DNA of 51,019 nucleotides from a bacterium (GTDB lineage Bacteria > Desulfobacterota > S145-22): NCBI GenBank assembly GCA_026986155.1, contig JALSPC010000047.1, positions 1 to 51,019 on the forward strand, given 5' to 3'. The stretch's first letter is position 1, and every line of letters starts with the position of its first letter. Both the position numbers and the translations under genes were made by a program. Shown here piece after piece: positions 7,563-14,783 of this stretch. The notes below the pieces were generated by a model. It was not told the DNA's origin, did no database searches, and saw only the letters and a list, made by a program, of their open reading frames with translations.

Positions 7563-9247
7563 TGTTCCTCCTTATCTTGCTTGCTTATCGGTTTTATCTC
7601 GACGAGTTTCCCACCCAGGATCCCGAGGGCGTTCTGAACAGCGGGATGCCGGGCGAGTCCCTTCTTGGCCGGCGCGGTATCTTCCGACGTTTCACCCATA
7701 CCGGCCCTGTCGTTTCCGCCTGTCTCTTGCCTGAATGCCACGCGGGAAACATCCCGCCCGGTATGGGCCTTCAAAAGGTCCTTGAGTTGTTTCTCTTTCT
7801 CCGGGGTTTGCAAGAGGTGAAGCGAAAAGGACCTGAGGGGGAACAGGAATTCCACCATATCACCCTGCCACCGGACACCGCAGGCCTCCGAGAGCTGCAC
7901 GGAAAGGGGCATCGCCTTTTTTTTCACGAATTCAAGGAACCCGCGAAGGAAATCCTCCTTTTCTCCGCTGCCAGGTTCCTTTCTGTCAGAATCCCTTGAC
8001 TTTTCTTTCTTTTCCTCCGGACGGGGAGGACGGGTTTCAGCCTCCTTTGGGGCCTCTACACTCTGAATCCGGGAAGCGGCAGGTTGCGTTTCGGGTATTT
8101 TCCCTCCCCCAAGACGCGCCTCCAACTGCCGGATGAGGGCCTCTAGCGAGACCACTTGGCCCACGTGGACCATGCGCAGCAGCGCCGATTCCAGGCCGAT
8201 CCGGGCGTATTCGCTCTGAAGGACAAACCGTTCCTTGTCGTGGAAGATCTGTATCCACTGCTCTATCTGCTCGAGCGAGACGGGACGGATGAGCTCCCGC
8301 ATCCTTGTTATCTCCTCCTCCCCCCGCTCCATGGCGACCTCCCGATCCCCCGCCGCCTTCAAGAGGAGCAGGTCGTGGAGAAAGAGGAGAAAGGACCGAT
8401 AGAAAAAGGCGAGGTCGGTTCCCGCGTCCACCAGGTCGTGGATCAGCCCCAAAAGCCCCTCGGCATCTTGTCGTATGATGAAATCGAGTACCCGTATCAT
8501 GACCGAGGTATCCACCACCGACAGGGTGGACCGGGCGTCCTCGATGGTAATCTTCCTGTCCTCGGAGATGAGCATCAACTGGTCGAGCACCACCTCCGCG
8601 TCCCGAAGACTTCCCGTGGCCTCCCTCGCCACCAGCGTCAGGGCGTTCTCGTCGGCGGTAAATCCCTCCCGGCTCACGATCTTCTTGAGATGTTCCACCA
8701 TCAGGTGAAAGGGAACCCGTCGGAAATCGTAGCGCTGGCAGCGGGAAAGAATCGTGGGAGGGATCTTGTGGGGTTCCGTGGTGGCCAGGATGAAAATGAC
8801 GTGCTCGGGAGGCTCCTCCAGGGTCTTGAGGAGGGCGTTGAAGGCCTCCTTCGTCAGCATGTGGACTTCGTCGATGATGATGACCTTCGTGGTGAGGCTT
8901 GCCGGGAGATACATGACCGTTTCCTTGAGCTTGCGTATCTCGTCGATCCCCCGGTTGGAGGCCCCGTCGATCTCGTGGATGTCCAGGCTGACGCCCTGGG
9001 AGATCTCACGGCAGGCAGGACACTGACCGCACGGGCTAGGGGTTGGCCCCTTTTCGCAGTTCATGGCCTTTGCCAGGATACGCGCCACGGAGGTCTTCCC
9101 CACGCCGCGGGGCCCGCAGAACAACAGGGCGTGGGCGACCCGGTTCTGCTCGATGGCGTTTTTCAGGGTCTTTGTGATGATCTGCTGCCCCACGACCTCC
9201 TCGAAGGTCTGGGGCCGCCATTTTCTCGCGAGGACAAGATAAGACAT
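7559..9247 (-). CDS. dnaX: DNA polymerase III subunits gamma/tau
   Basis: 562 residues. The N-terminal AAA+ clamp-loader ATPase shows Walker A GPRGVGKTSVARILA, a zinc-binding Cys set (CEKGPTPSPCGQCPAC), Walker B IIDEVHML and the SRC arginine-finger motif (TILSRCQRYDF). After about residue 370 a charged low-complexity linker (PEEKKEKSRDSDRKEPGSG) leads to a C-terminal tau-like domain. I saw no obvious slippery site for a short gamma form. The gene starts 15 bases downstream of the SRP RNA. Confidence 0.96.
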   Translation of the reverse strand: MSYLVLARKWRPQTFEEVVGQQIITKTLKNAIEQNRVAHALLFCGPRGVGKTSVARILAKAMNCEKGPTPSPCGQCPACREISQGVSLDIHEIDGASNRGIDEIRKLKETVMYLPASLTTKVIIIDEVHMLTKEAFNALLKTLEEPPEHVIFILATTEPHKIPPTILSRCQRYDFRRVPFHLMVEHLKKIVSREGFTADENALTLVAREATGSLRDAEVVLDQLMLISEDRKITIEDARSTLSVVDTSVMIRVLDFIIRQDAEGLLGLIHDLVDAGTDLAFFYRSFLLFLHDLLLLKAAGDREVAMERGEEEITRMRELIRPVSLEQIEQWIQIFHDKERFVLQSEYARIGLESALLRMVHVGQVVSLEALIRQLEARLGGGKIPETQPAASRIQSVEAPKEAETRPPRPEEKKEKSRDSDRKEPGSGEKEDFLRGFLEFVKKKAMPLSVQLSEACGVRWQGDMVEFLFPLRSFSLHLLQTPEKEKQLKDLLKAHTGRDVSRVAFRQETGGNDRAGMGETSEDTAPAKKGLARHPAVQNALGILGGKLVEIKPISKQDKEEQ

Positions 9248-9262
9248 GCCGCTACCTGATGA

Positions 9263-9396
9263 AAGGGTGAACCGACTGGATAGTCAGGCACCCCTGCGGC
9301 ACACGCAAGGTCCCACTACCGCTGCTTCCTTCCGGACCTGACGGGGTTTGCGGGTTTACGTTGCGCAGGACCCGACTATCCAGGCCGTTCACCCTT
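9263..9396 (-). ncRNA. ffs: 4.5S signal recognition particle RNA (small bacterial type)
   Basis: The minus strand carries the diagnostic SRP domain IV element (GGTCCGGAAGGAAGCAGC, then GGTAGTGGGACC) inside a long hairpin whose ends pair (AAGGGTGAAC with GTTCACCCTT). It lies between tRNA-Ser(GGA) and dnaX, with 9 and 15 bases of separation. The exact 5' and 3' ends are estimated from the terminal pairing. Confidence 0.93.
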
Positions 9397-9405
9397 GAAC
9401 ACTCA

Positions 9406-9499
9406 TGGCGGAGAGAGAGGGATTCGAACCCTCGGTACCCCTTGTGGGGGTACACACGATTTCCAATCGTGCTCCTTCGGCCAGCTCGGACATCTCTCC
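9406..9499 (-). tRNA. tRNA-Ser (anticodon GGA)
   Basis: 94-base class II tRNA on the minus strand: acceptor GGAGAGA/TCTCTCC, anticodon stem CACGA/TCGTG with loop TTGGAAA, a long variable arm (pairing TACCCC with GGGGTA), discriminator G, and encoded CCA. It ends 9 bases before the SRP RNA. Confidence 0.95.
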
Positions 9500-9514
9500 C
9501 TCTTGAAGTAATTC

Positions 9515-9542
9515 ATTATATCACACCCTCGGGGGATGTGAA
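9515..9542 (-). promoter_or_regulatory. Predicted promoter of tRNA-Ser(GGA), possibly also SRP RNA and dnaX
   Basis: Perfect TATAAT (minus 9520-9515), 16-base spacer and TTCACA (9542-9537, five of six to consensus). The expected start site is a few bases before the tRNA. The -35 lies in the loop of a CGGGGG/CCCCCG hairpin (9530-9548). Confidence 0.75.
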
Positions 9543-9560
9543 CCCCCGACATGTGAAAAA

Positions 9561-9652
<92 letters not shown>

Positions 9653-9666
9653 GCGCTTACGGCTCA

Positions 9667-9696
9667 TTTTTAGCATATCCATCTCGGAAGTGTCAA
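9667..9696 (-). promoter_or_regulatory. Predicted promoter of tRNA-Ser(CGA)
   Basis: Perfect TTGACA (minus 9696-9691), 18-base spacer, TAAAAA (9672-9667), ending 14 bases before the mature tRNA start. Confidence 0.6.
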
Positions 9697-9874
9697 TTCC
9701 CAAACAGAAAAGCAACCGCGAAGCATCATTTTGAAATATCAATAAATTAACCTGTATCGTAACTGCATTTATGTGTGGTAACAGTAAAAGAATGTTTGCG
9801 AATCACGACTGATAAGAACATAAGGTGATAAAAATACAAAGGACGCACTTCGGATCTTCTAACACGACATATTG

Positions 9875-9892
9875 ACAGGATTAGCAGGATTA
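9875..9892. repeat. Tandem 9-bp repeat RCAGGATTA
   Basis: ACAGGATTA (9875-9883) is followed directly by GCAGGATTA (9884-9892). Phrases of this kind are familiar in the intergenic DNA of many bacteria; only one occurrence was noticed in this window. Confidence 0.5.
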
Positions 9893-10057
9893 ATTATTTA
9901 TAAGAAAACATCTCCTGTTTTCTCCATTCAGATTTTTTTATTCTCGGCAAAAGGGGAGTAAGTGTCTTTGAGGAGGTGATGCCCAAGATAGAAGATGCGG
10001 TTATCCTGGAGGAGTAGTAAAAAAAGGGGATGCTTCAAAAAAGTTGGGAGAAAGGTG

Positions 10058-11311
10058 ATGAAAAAAGAAAAATTCCATTATGGCTGGGTGGTCATCTTCA
10101 TGGGATTGCTCACCACCATCGCGGCCCACGGCTTCGGCCGCATGGCCTATACCATCATCCTTCCGGCGATGAAGGACGGCCTAAAATTCGATTATACGCA
10201 ACTTGGACTGCTGGGAACCGGAAATTTTATCGGTTACCTATCCATGGCCATCATCGGGGGATTTCTTGCGGCCCGGTTCGGAACCCGCATCGTGATTACC
10301 CTTGCACTGGTGTTGATGGGTGTCACCATGATGCTGACCGGGCTCGCGAACTCCTTCGGGTTTGCCTTGTCCATGCGTTTTTTGACCGGGCTGGGAAACG
10401 GGGCCGCTTACGTGCCGGCGATGGCGCTGGGATCCGCGTGGTTTGCCATGAGAAAACGGGGGTTTGCCACGGGCATTGTCTCGGCGGGAATCGGCATGGG
10501 AACATTGATCTCGGGACTGGTGGTTCCCCCAATTCTGAAGGCCTTTGGCGCCGACGGGTGGCGTTATTCCTGGTATATTCTCGGAGGCGCCGTCCTGGTC
10601 GTTTCGGGTATCGTGTTCCTTTTTGTCCGGAGTCGCCCGGAGGAGAAGGGCCTCCTGCCGGTTGGCGTGTCGGATGATGACGCGGAGGCATCCGCTTCCA
10701 GGCCGGGAGGCAAGGCCTCGGCCCTGGACTGGTCAAGGATCTACCGAAGGCCTTCGGTCTGGTATCTTGGCGTGGTCTATTTCTTTTACGGGCTGTCCTA
10801 CATCATCTACATGGTCTTTTTTGCCGCCTACCTGGTCAAGGAAATGGGGTATTCCCAGGCATGGGCAGGGGCGCTCTGGGCGACCGTCGGAGGGCTGAGT
10901 ATCTTCTGCGGCATTATCTGGGGCGGCATCTCGGACCGCCTCGGAAGAAGCCGGGGGGCGGCCCTTGCTTACCTGGTTCTCGGGGCTTCCTATATCATTT
11001 ACGCCCTAATCAAGGTGAAATTCGGGTTTTACCTTTCGGCGTTCATGTTCGGGCTGACGGCCTGGAGTATTCCCACCATCATGGCGGCGGCGGCCGGTGA
11101 TTTTGTCGGCCCCCGCCTGGCTCCGGCGGGGCTGGGGTTTATCACCCTTTTCTTCGGCATCGGCCAGGCAATCGGTCCCGCCCTGGGGGGCTACCTGGCA
11201 GATGTCAGCCATTCTTTCACCCTTCCCTTTCTGGTGGCAGGGGGAATCTCACTGGTAGGGATGGTGCTCTCCCTGTATATGAAAAAGCCGGTACAGGAAG
11301 AATCGGGTTGA
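10058..11311 (+). CDS. MFS transporter
   Basis: 417 residues with the twelve-segment major facilitator pattern. The segments start near residue 12 (VVIFMGLLTTIAAHGFG), a loop motif is seen as GGFLAARFGTR near residue 67, and a hydrophilic middle loop lies near residues 190-225. The start at ATG 10058 follows GGGAGAAAGGTG and gives a normal short cytoplasmic N-terminus (MKKEKFHYGW); an upstream frame from 9995 adds an unlikely basic tail. Substrate unknown; the sequence recalls YbfB/YjiJ-type and oxalate/formate-antiporter-type members. It is monocistronic and converges on the DUF1638 gene. Confidence 0.85.
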   Translation: MKKEKFHYGWVVIFMGLLTTIAAHGFGRMAYTIILPAMKDGLKFDYTQLGLLGTGNFIGYLSMAIIGGFLAARFGTRIVITLALVLMGVTMMLTGLANSFGFALSMRFLTGLGNGAAYVPAMALGSAWFAMRKRGFATGIVSAGIGMGTLISGLVVPPILKAFGADGWRYSWYILGGAVLVVSGIVFLFVRSRPEEKGLLPVGVSDDDAEASASRPGGKASALDWSRIYRRPSVWYLGVVYFFYGLSYIIYMVFFAAYLVKEMGYSQAWAGALWATVGGLSIFCGIIWGGISDRLGRSRGAALAYLVLGASYIIYALIKVKFGFYLSAFMFGLTAWSIPTIMAAAAGDFVGPRLAPAGLGFITLFFGIGQAIGPALGGYLADVSHSFTLPFLVAGGISLVGMVLSLYMKKPVQEESG

Positions 11312-11391
11312 ACAAGATCTCCAAGACTCAGGGGATGAACCACGGGTGAAAATGGGATCAGCTTAATGTCCCGAAACCCACGGTGGCACGT

Positions 11392-12036
11392 TTACTTGTT
11401 AAGTTTTTCCGCCGCCTCGGAAAGCAAGGTCTTGAACCGGTCCAGCGTGACGGGATAGGACTGGATGGGAAGCCCCATCCAGTCGGAGTAGTCGAGAAAC
11501 GCCTCCGGCTTTTCCTCCATGTACTTCTCGGTATAGCCGACGGCGTCCAGCACGATGGCTATGGAATGGCGGCCGAAGTTCTCGTTGGCCCGGGCCTTGT
11601 CCATCCCTTTGAAGACCTGGTTCCGGTACTTGATCCAGCCCGGCGTCATCCACCAGACGCTCTCGCCCCCGGCCACTTCCTGGGCAATGCGGTCGCGCTC
11701 CTCCTCTCCGGCGACCATGTCCATGCAGTGGGTGGCGTTGACGCGCGCCACGTTCGGCTGCAGTTCGGCCATCAGCGTCTTCATGGTCCGGGTGGGATTC
11801 TTCGTGTTGACGTAGCAGAACTTTCCCCCGTAAACCACGATGACGCCCAGGGCCACTTTCTTGGCCCTGGCCACCTTTTCGAAGAGCTGCCGTTCCAGCT
11901 CGAACGGGTCCTGGTGAAGCCCGGGCGTGGTATAAAAAACGTGTTTCGTGTCGAGGAATCCCTCGTCCCGCAGGGCCTGGATTTCCAGGCTCATGACACC
12001 GCACGAAACGACGGCGAGATCGGTAAAAGAAGTCAT
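11392..12036 (-). CDS. DUF1638 domain-containing protein
   Basis: 214 residues. The start at ATG 12036 follows a strong GGAGGAGG and is preferred over an upstream TTG/ATG. The sequence (LAVVSCGVMSLEIQAL, then VVYGGKFCYVNT and CMDMVAGEEE) resembles DUF1638 proteins, found in anaerobes and often near corrinoid-dependent methyltransferases. No function is established. Cysteines near residues 10, 94 and 119 could bind a metal, but that is inference. A DUF169 remnant runs divergently from its promoter region. Confidence 0.75.
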   Translation of the reverse strand: MTSFTDLAVVSCGVMSLEIQALRDEGFLDTKHVFYTTPGLHQDPFELERQLFEKVARAKKVALGVIVVYGGKFCYVNTKNPTRTMKTLMAELQPNVARVNATHCMDMVAGEEERDRIAQEVAGGESVWWMTPGWIKYRNQVFKGMDKARANENFGRHSIAIVLDAVGYTEKYMEEKPEAFLDYSDWMGLPIQSYPVTLDRFKTLLSEAAEKLNK

Positions 12037-12082
12037 GTTTGATCCTCCTCCAACGGGTAAAAACACAGGGTTCTTTTCCAAT

Positions 12083-12479
12083 ATGGTTCCCGGAGAGGTT
12101 CAAGTCAAGGAGTTTCATGAAAGATTGGATTTTAAAAGTCCCGCGCAACATGGTAGGCTGGGTTGTTCATCGCAGGGAGACAACGAGAACGTGGCCATTC
12201 CCTATGCCGCGGGATGCCGGACCATCGGAATCTACCCCTACCGGGAGGCCGAGGCTAAAAAGCCGCGCACCGTCGTTGGGCTGACCGGCGTCTCCGCCCG
12301 CGTGGCCATCCGCGGGCAGCTTGGGGATAACCTCATGACCTTTACCGTCCCCCTTTGACATGTTTCAGGAGATGGAAGAAAACGTGGAGGGCTCTTTCCT
12401 TCAGGGACCGACCTGGTTAGGATTGCCGAGGGGAAAAAAGAAGGTCAAACCTCTTGCAACAAGCGACAAGACGGATTAG
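12083..12479 (+). pseudogene. DUF169 family remnant (N-terminally truncated, frameshifted)
   Basis: The frame ending at the TGA of 12356-12358 carries typical DUF169 C-terminal sequence (GDNENVAIPYAAGCRTIGIY, TVVGLTGVSAR, MTFTVPL). Immediately afterwards the next frame continues the same family (MFQEMEENVEGSFL, from 12360) up to a TAG at 12477. One extra base near 12352-12356 explains the break. The first half of a normal DUF169 protein is missing. Not expected to be functional unless the break is a sequencing error. Confidence 0.65.
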
Positions 12480-12515
12480 AGTTGAACCAATCGCGGGGAA
12501 ATTTATGATTGATAA

Positions 12516-13745
12516 ATGGAGTGTCATCCCTTGAAAAGGGGGAGTGGGTCCCTTGCTGTCCTGGGGAGCGCCCTTTGCATCTTCTGGCCGGGCGCCCTGA
12601 TCTTCGGGTATCCCGGGGTCATGGCCGCCTACTGGCAGGAAGTCTTTCACGTCGGGCGGGGGGCCATCGGGAACATCCTCTTTTTTGTTCTTTCCGCCGT
12701 GGGCCTCCTCATGTTTTTCGTGGGTCGCTGGCAGAAACGGTTTGGCCTCAGGAAGATGATGTTTCTCGGCACGTTCATCTGCGGCCTGCCCCTGCTGATC
12801 CTTGCCTTCACCCCGAATCTCTACCTGCTTTACTTGTGGGCGTTTCTCACCGGCGCCGCCTCCTGCTTCATCTACATTCCCGCCCTGACCATCGTCCAGG
12901 CCTGGTACCCGGAAAGGCGCGGCCTCGTGACGGGCATCGTCAATTTCGTCTTTGCCGCCTCGGCGGCCGGGATGGCCCCCCTCTTCAACCGGATGTTCCG
13001 GTCCATGGGTTATCGCCCTATGAATCTCCTCCTAATGATCCTGGTCATCGCTACGGGGCTGGTGGCCGTGGCGATGACGGGCATGCCGGGGAGGGAGCAC
13101 GCGGCGCGCGGGAACAGAGCTTCCCAAATGGCACCGGGAGACGACCTGACGGTCGGGCAGGCCGTTCGCACGAGGAGCTTCTGGTTTTTGTGGGGCGTGT
13201 GGGCCTTGCAGGGGGCGGCGGGGATCTCCATGGTGACCCTGGCCATTCCGTTCGGGAAATCGAAGGGGCTTAGCGTGGGGCTTGCCGTTGGCATCCTCAC
13301 GGCCTTCAACCTGACCAGCGGAATCAGCCGGCTCGTCATCGGGAGCCTCTCCGACCGGGTGGGGAGAAACGTTCTCATGAGCCTCTCCTTCTTCGCCGCC
13401 GCCGCGGCCTACTTCGCCCTGCCCCATGTATCATCGACCGGGGCCATCATGGCCCTGGCGGCAATGATCGGCGTGGCCTTCGGAACCCAGTTCGCCGTCT
13501 CGGCGCCCCTGGTGACGGACTGCTTCGGCCTGGCCCACTTCGGGGCTATCTTCGGGCTTGTCTTCACCGCCTACGGCTTCGTCTCGGGGCTCATCGGCCC
13601 CACCCTGAGCGGCGTTCTCCTCGATATCACCCGCGGCAATTTCACGGTAGTCTTCTCCAACCTGGGCCTCTTCTGCCTGGTATCGAGCGGACTCATCCTC
13701 GGGGTTCGGAAGGTCCATGGCGCGAAGTTTAAGGCCCGAGATTGA
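12516..13745 (+). CDS. MFS transporter, oxalate/formate antiporter-like
   Basis: 409 residues with about twelve hydrophobic segments, beginning GSLAVLGSALCIFWPGALI. It has the OFA-type layout: an LTGAASCFIYIPA segment near residue 120, GLVTGIVNFVFAASA, a central loop (residues 193-215), and the SDRVGR loop near residue 288. The family exchanges small carboxylates, but the substrate here is unknown. The start is the least certain point: ATG 12516 has only GGGGA 17 bases upstream. Codon use matches the neighbours. Confidence 0.83.
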   Translation: MECHPLKRGSGSLAVLGSALCIFWPGALIFGYPGVMAAYWQEVFHVGRGAIGNILFFVLSAVGLLMFFVGRWQKRFGLRKMMFLGTFICGLPLLILAFTPNLYLLYLWAFLTGAASCFIYIPALTIVQAWYPERRGLVTGIVNFVFAASAAGMAPLFNRMFRSMGYRPMNLLLMILVIATGLVAVAMTGMPGREHAARGNRASQMAPGDDLTVGQAVRTRSFWFLWGVWALQGAAGISMVTLAIPFGKSKGLSVGLAVGILTAFNLTSGISRLVIGSLSDRVGRNVLMSLSFFAAAAAYFALPHVSSTGAIMALAAMIGVAFGTQFAVSAPLVTDCFGLAHFGAIFGLVFTAYGFVSGLIGPTLSGVLLDITRGNFTVVFSNLGLFCLVSSGLILGVRKVHGAKFKARD

Positions 13746-13767
13746 AAAGATCCGAAATCCCGGGAAT

Positions 13768-13940
13768 CTACCCCTCCCGCTTGCGGAGCTCCTCCCGGCG
13801 CATCTGCCTTCGAAGCATCTTACCCACCTTGGACTTGGGGAGCATGTCGCGGAATTCGATGTAGTGGGGGACTTTGTAGGACGCCAGACGTTCCCGGCAC
13901 CACGACATGAGTTCGTAGCCGCTCATGCCCCGCGTGACAG
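13768..13940 (-). pseudogene. C-terminal fragment of an AMP-forming acyl-CoA ligase
   Basis: The minus strand reads [19 protein letters not shown], then [20 protein letters not shown] and a TAG at 13770-13768. This is the conserved tail of fatty-acyl/aryl-CoA ligases, including the Lys (KVGK) that takes part in catalysis. Only about 55 codons remain. Upstream, at 13941, the sequence switches abruptly to a copy of the higB/higA junction, so the rest of the ligase is gone. Confidence 0.75.
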
Positions 13941-13980
13941 GCATCGTTTCAAGGATCTCATCGTCTTTCCTTAATGGTAA
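13941..13980 (-). repeat. Partial copy of the higB end / higA start
   Basis: 13941-13980 matches 14382-14421 at 37 of 40 positions. The copied piece covers the last codons of higB, the ribosome binding site and the first codons of higA; it then runs out of frame into the ligase fragment. Confidence 0.85.
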
Positions 13981-14062
13981 ATAATCCTACACCCACAGTT
14001 TATCCAGGATGGCCTGGTTGATGAGGTGCTCCCGTTTGCCGTGGGCAATCTGGCAATAGAGG
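13978..14062 (-). pseudogene. Copy of the C-terminal end of the ferritin-like/FNT fusion gene
   Basis: 13978-14031 matches 14775-14828 at 47 of 54 positions. The minus strand translates as REHLINQAILDKL ending at a TAG (13989-13987), against KEHLISQAILDKLRL in the intact gene at 14784. A weaker match continues to about 14060 after a deletion of about 24 bases. This is a remnant of a second, diverged copy. Confidence 0.75.
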
Positions 14063-14093
14063 GCTGGGGGATAAAAACGATGAAATCCTTGAG

Positions 14094-14402
14094 TTACGAG
14101 CGGGCTGTCAGATACACGACGGGTTTTACCTCTTTCCAGGCACTCGACGCGTGCTCCGCCCGCCAGAGATCATAGTTTTTTTGCAGATTCAACCAGAGGT
14201 CCGGAGATGTGTCGAAGGCCCGGGAAAGACGAAGCGCCATCTCCGGCGTGACAGCCCCCTTCCCGTTTATGATTTTTGAAAAGGTTTTGCGGGAGACTCC
14301 AACGATTTCAGATAGGCGGGTAACCGTCAGTCCCAGTGGTTTCATATAGTCTTCCCGGAGGATTTCACCCGGATGAACCGGGCATCGTTTCAAGGGTCTC
14401 AT
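14094..14402 (-). CDS. higA: HigA family addiction-module antitoxin
   Basis: 102 residues. Begins MRPLKRCPVHPGEILREDYM, the standard HigA/VapI opening, and contains a helix-turn-helix (LTVTRLSEIVGVSRKTFSKI) followed by MALRLSRAF and the typical ending LWLNLQKNYDLWRAE. HigA binds the toxin and represses the operon. It starts 9 bases after the higB remnant, with GAGGAAAG as ribosome binding site. The gene is intact while its toxin partner is broken. Confidence 0.92.
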   Translation of the reverse strand: MRPLKRCPVHPGEILREDYMKPLGLTVTRLSEIVGVSRKTFSKIINGKGAVTPEMALRLSRAFDTSPDLWLNLQKNYDLWRAEHASSAWKEVKPVVYLTARS

Positions 14403-14411
14403 CTTCTTTCC

Positions 14412-14693
14412 TCAATGGTAATCGTTATAATCCACTTCGTAGGCGTTTCCTTCGATAAATTTGAAAATTATACGCCAGTTTCCGGAAACACATTTACGGC
14501 ATTATATCCTTTTTTATCTCCTGTCAATTTATGCAAGTTGGAGCCTGGGTATCTCATATCTTTCAATTCACAGGCGGCATGAAGTCGATCGAGAATTCTT
14601 TCCAATCTGTTTGTTTGTTCTGGTTTGATGCCCTTTTTGGAACCCGTATAAAAGAATTCTTCAAGCCCTTTATGCCTAAATGACTTAAATCAC
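14412..14693 (-). pseudogene. higB: HigB-type toxin remnant with two frameshifts
   Basis: Read across frames, the minus strand gives a clear HigB protein: FRHKGLEEFFYTGSKKGI, RLERILDRLHAACELKDM, LHKLTGDKKGYNAV, then after a frame change SGNWRIIFKFIEGNAYEVDY and NDYH-stop (14414-14412). The first indel is an extra base around 14687-14689, just after a GTG start at 14693. The second lies near 14488-14492. Each alone would prevent a full toxin. HigB is a ribosome-dependent mRNA endonuclease; this copy should be inactive. Confidence 0.8.
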
Positions 14694-14698
14694 TTTTA

Positions 14699-14723
14699 AA
14701 GTGTAACCCAAAAGGTTACACTT
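14699..14723. promoter_or_regulatory. Inverted repeat, likely HigA operator
   Basis: Perfect 10-bp arms AAGTGTAACC and GGTTACACTT separated by 5 bases, placed directly upstream of the higB start on the minus strand. HigA proteins repress their own operon through palindromes in this position. Confidence 0.75.
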
Positions 14724-14783
14724 GTCAACACGCCGTATATTTTTTTCAATCCTTGCAGTCTAATATGTGAAGCCTAAATGATC

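Larger units (their letters stand above)
9653..10057. other. AT-rich intergenic region with no convincing gene
   Basis: About 400 bases between the tRNA promoter and the MFS gene. It holds the tRNA-Ser(CGA) promoter on the minus strand, a small direct repeat at 9875-9892, and a possible 12-codon frame (ATG 9979) placed only 2 bases after AGGAGG, too close for efficient initiation. No other coding signal was seen. Confidence 0.6.

Noticed and set aside
13768..14090. A complete small gene in the debris zone
   Set aside because: The frames are joined fragments of three known genes with breaks between them, and no start with a ribosome binding site leads a full domain.
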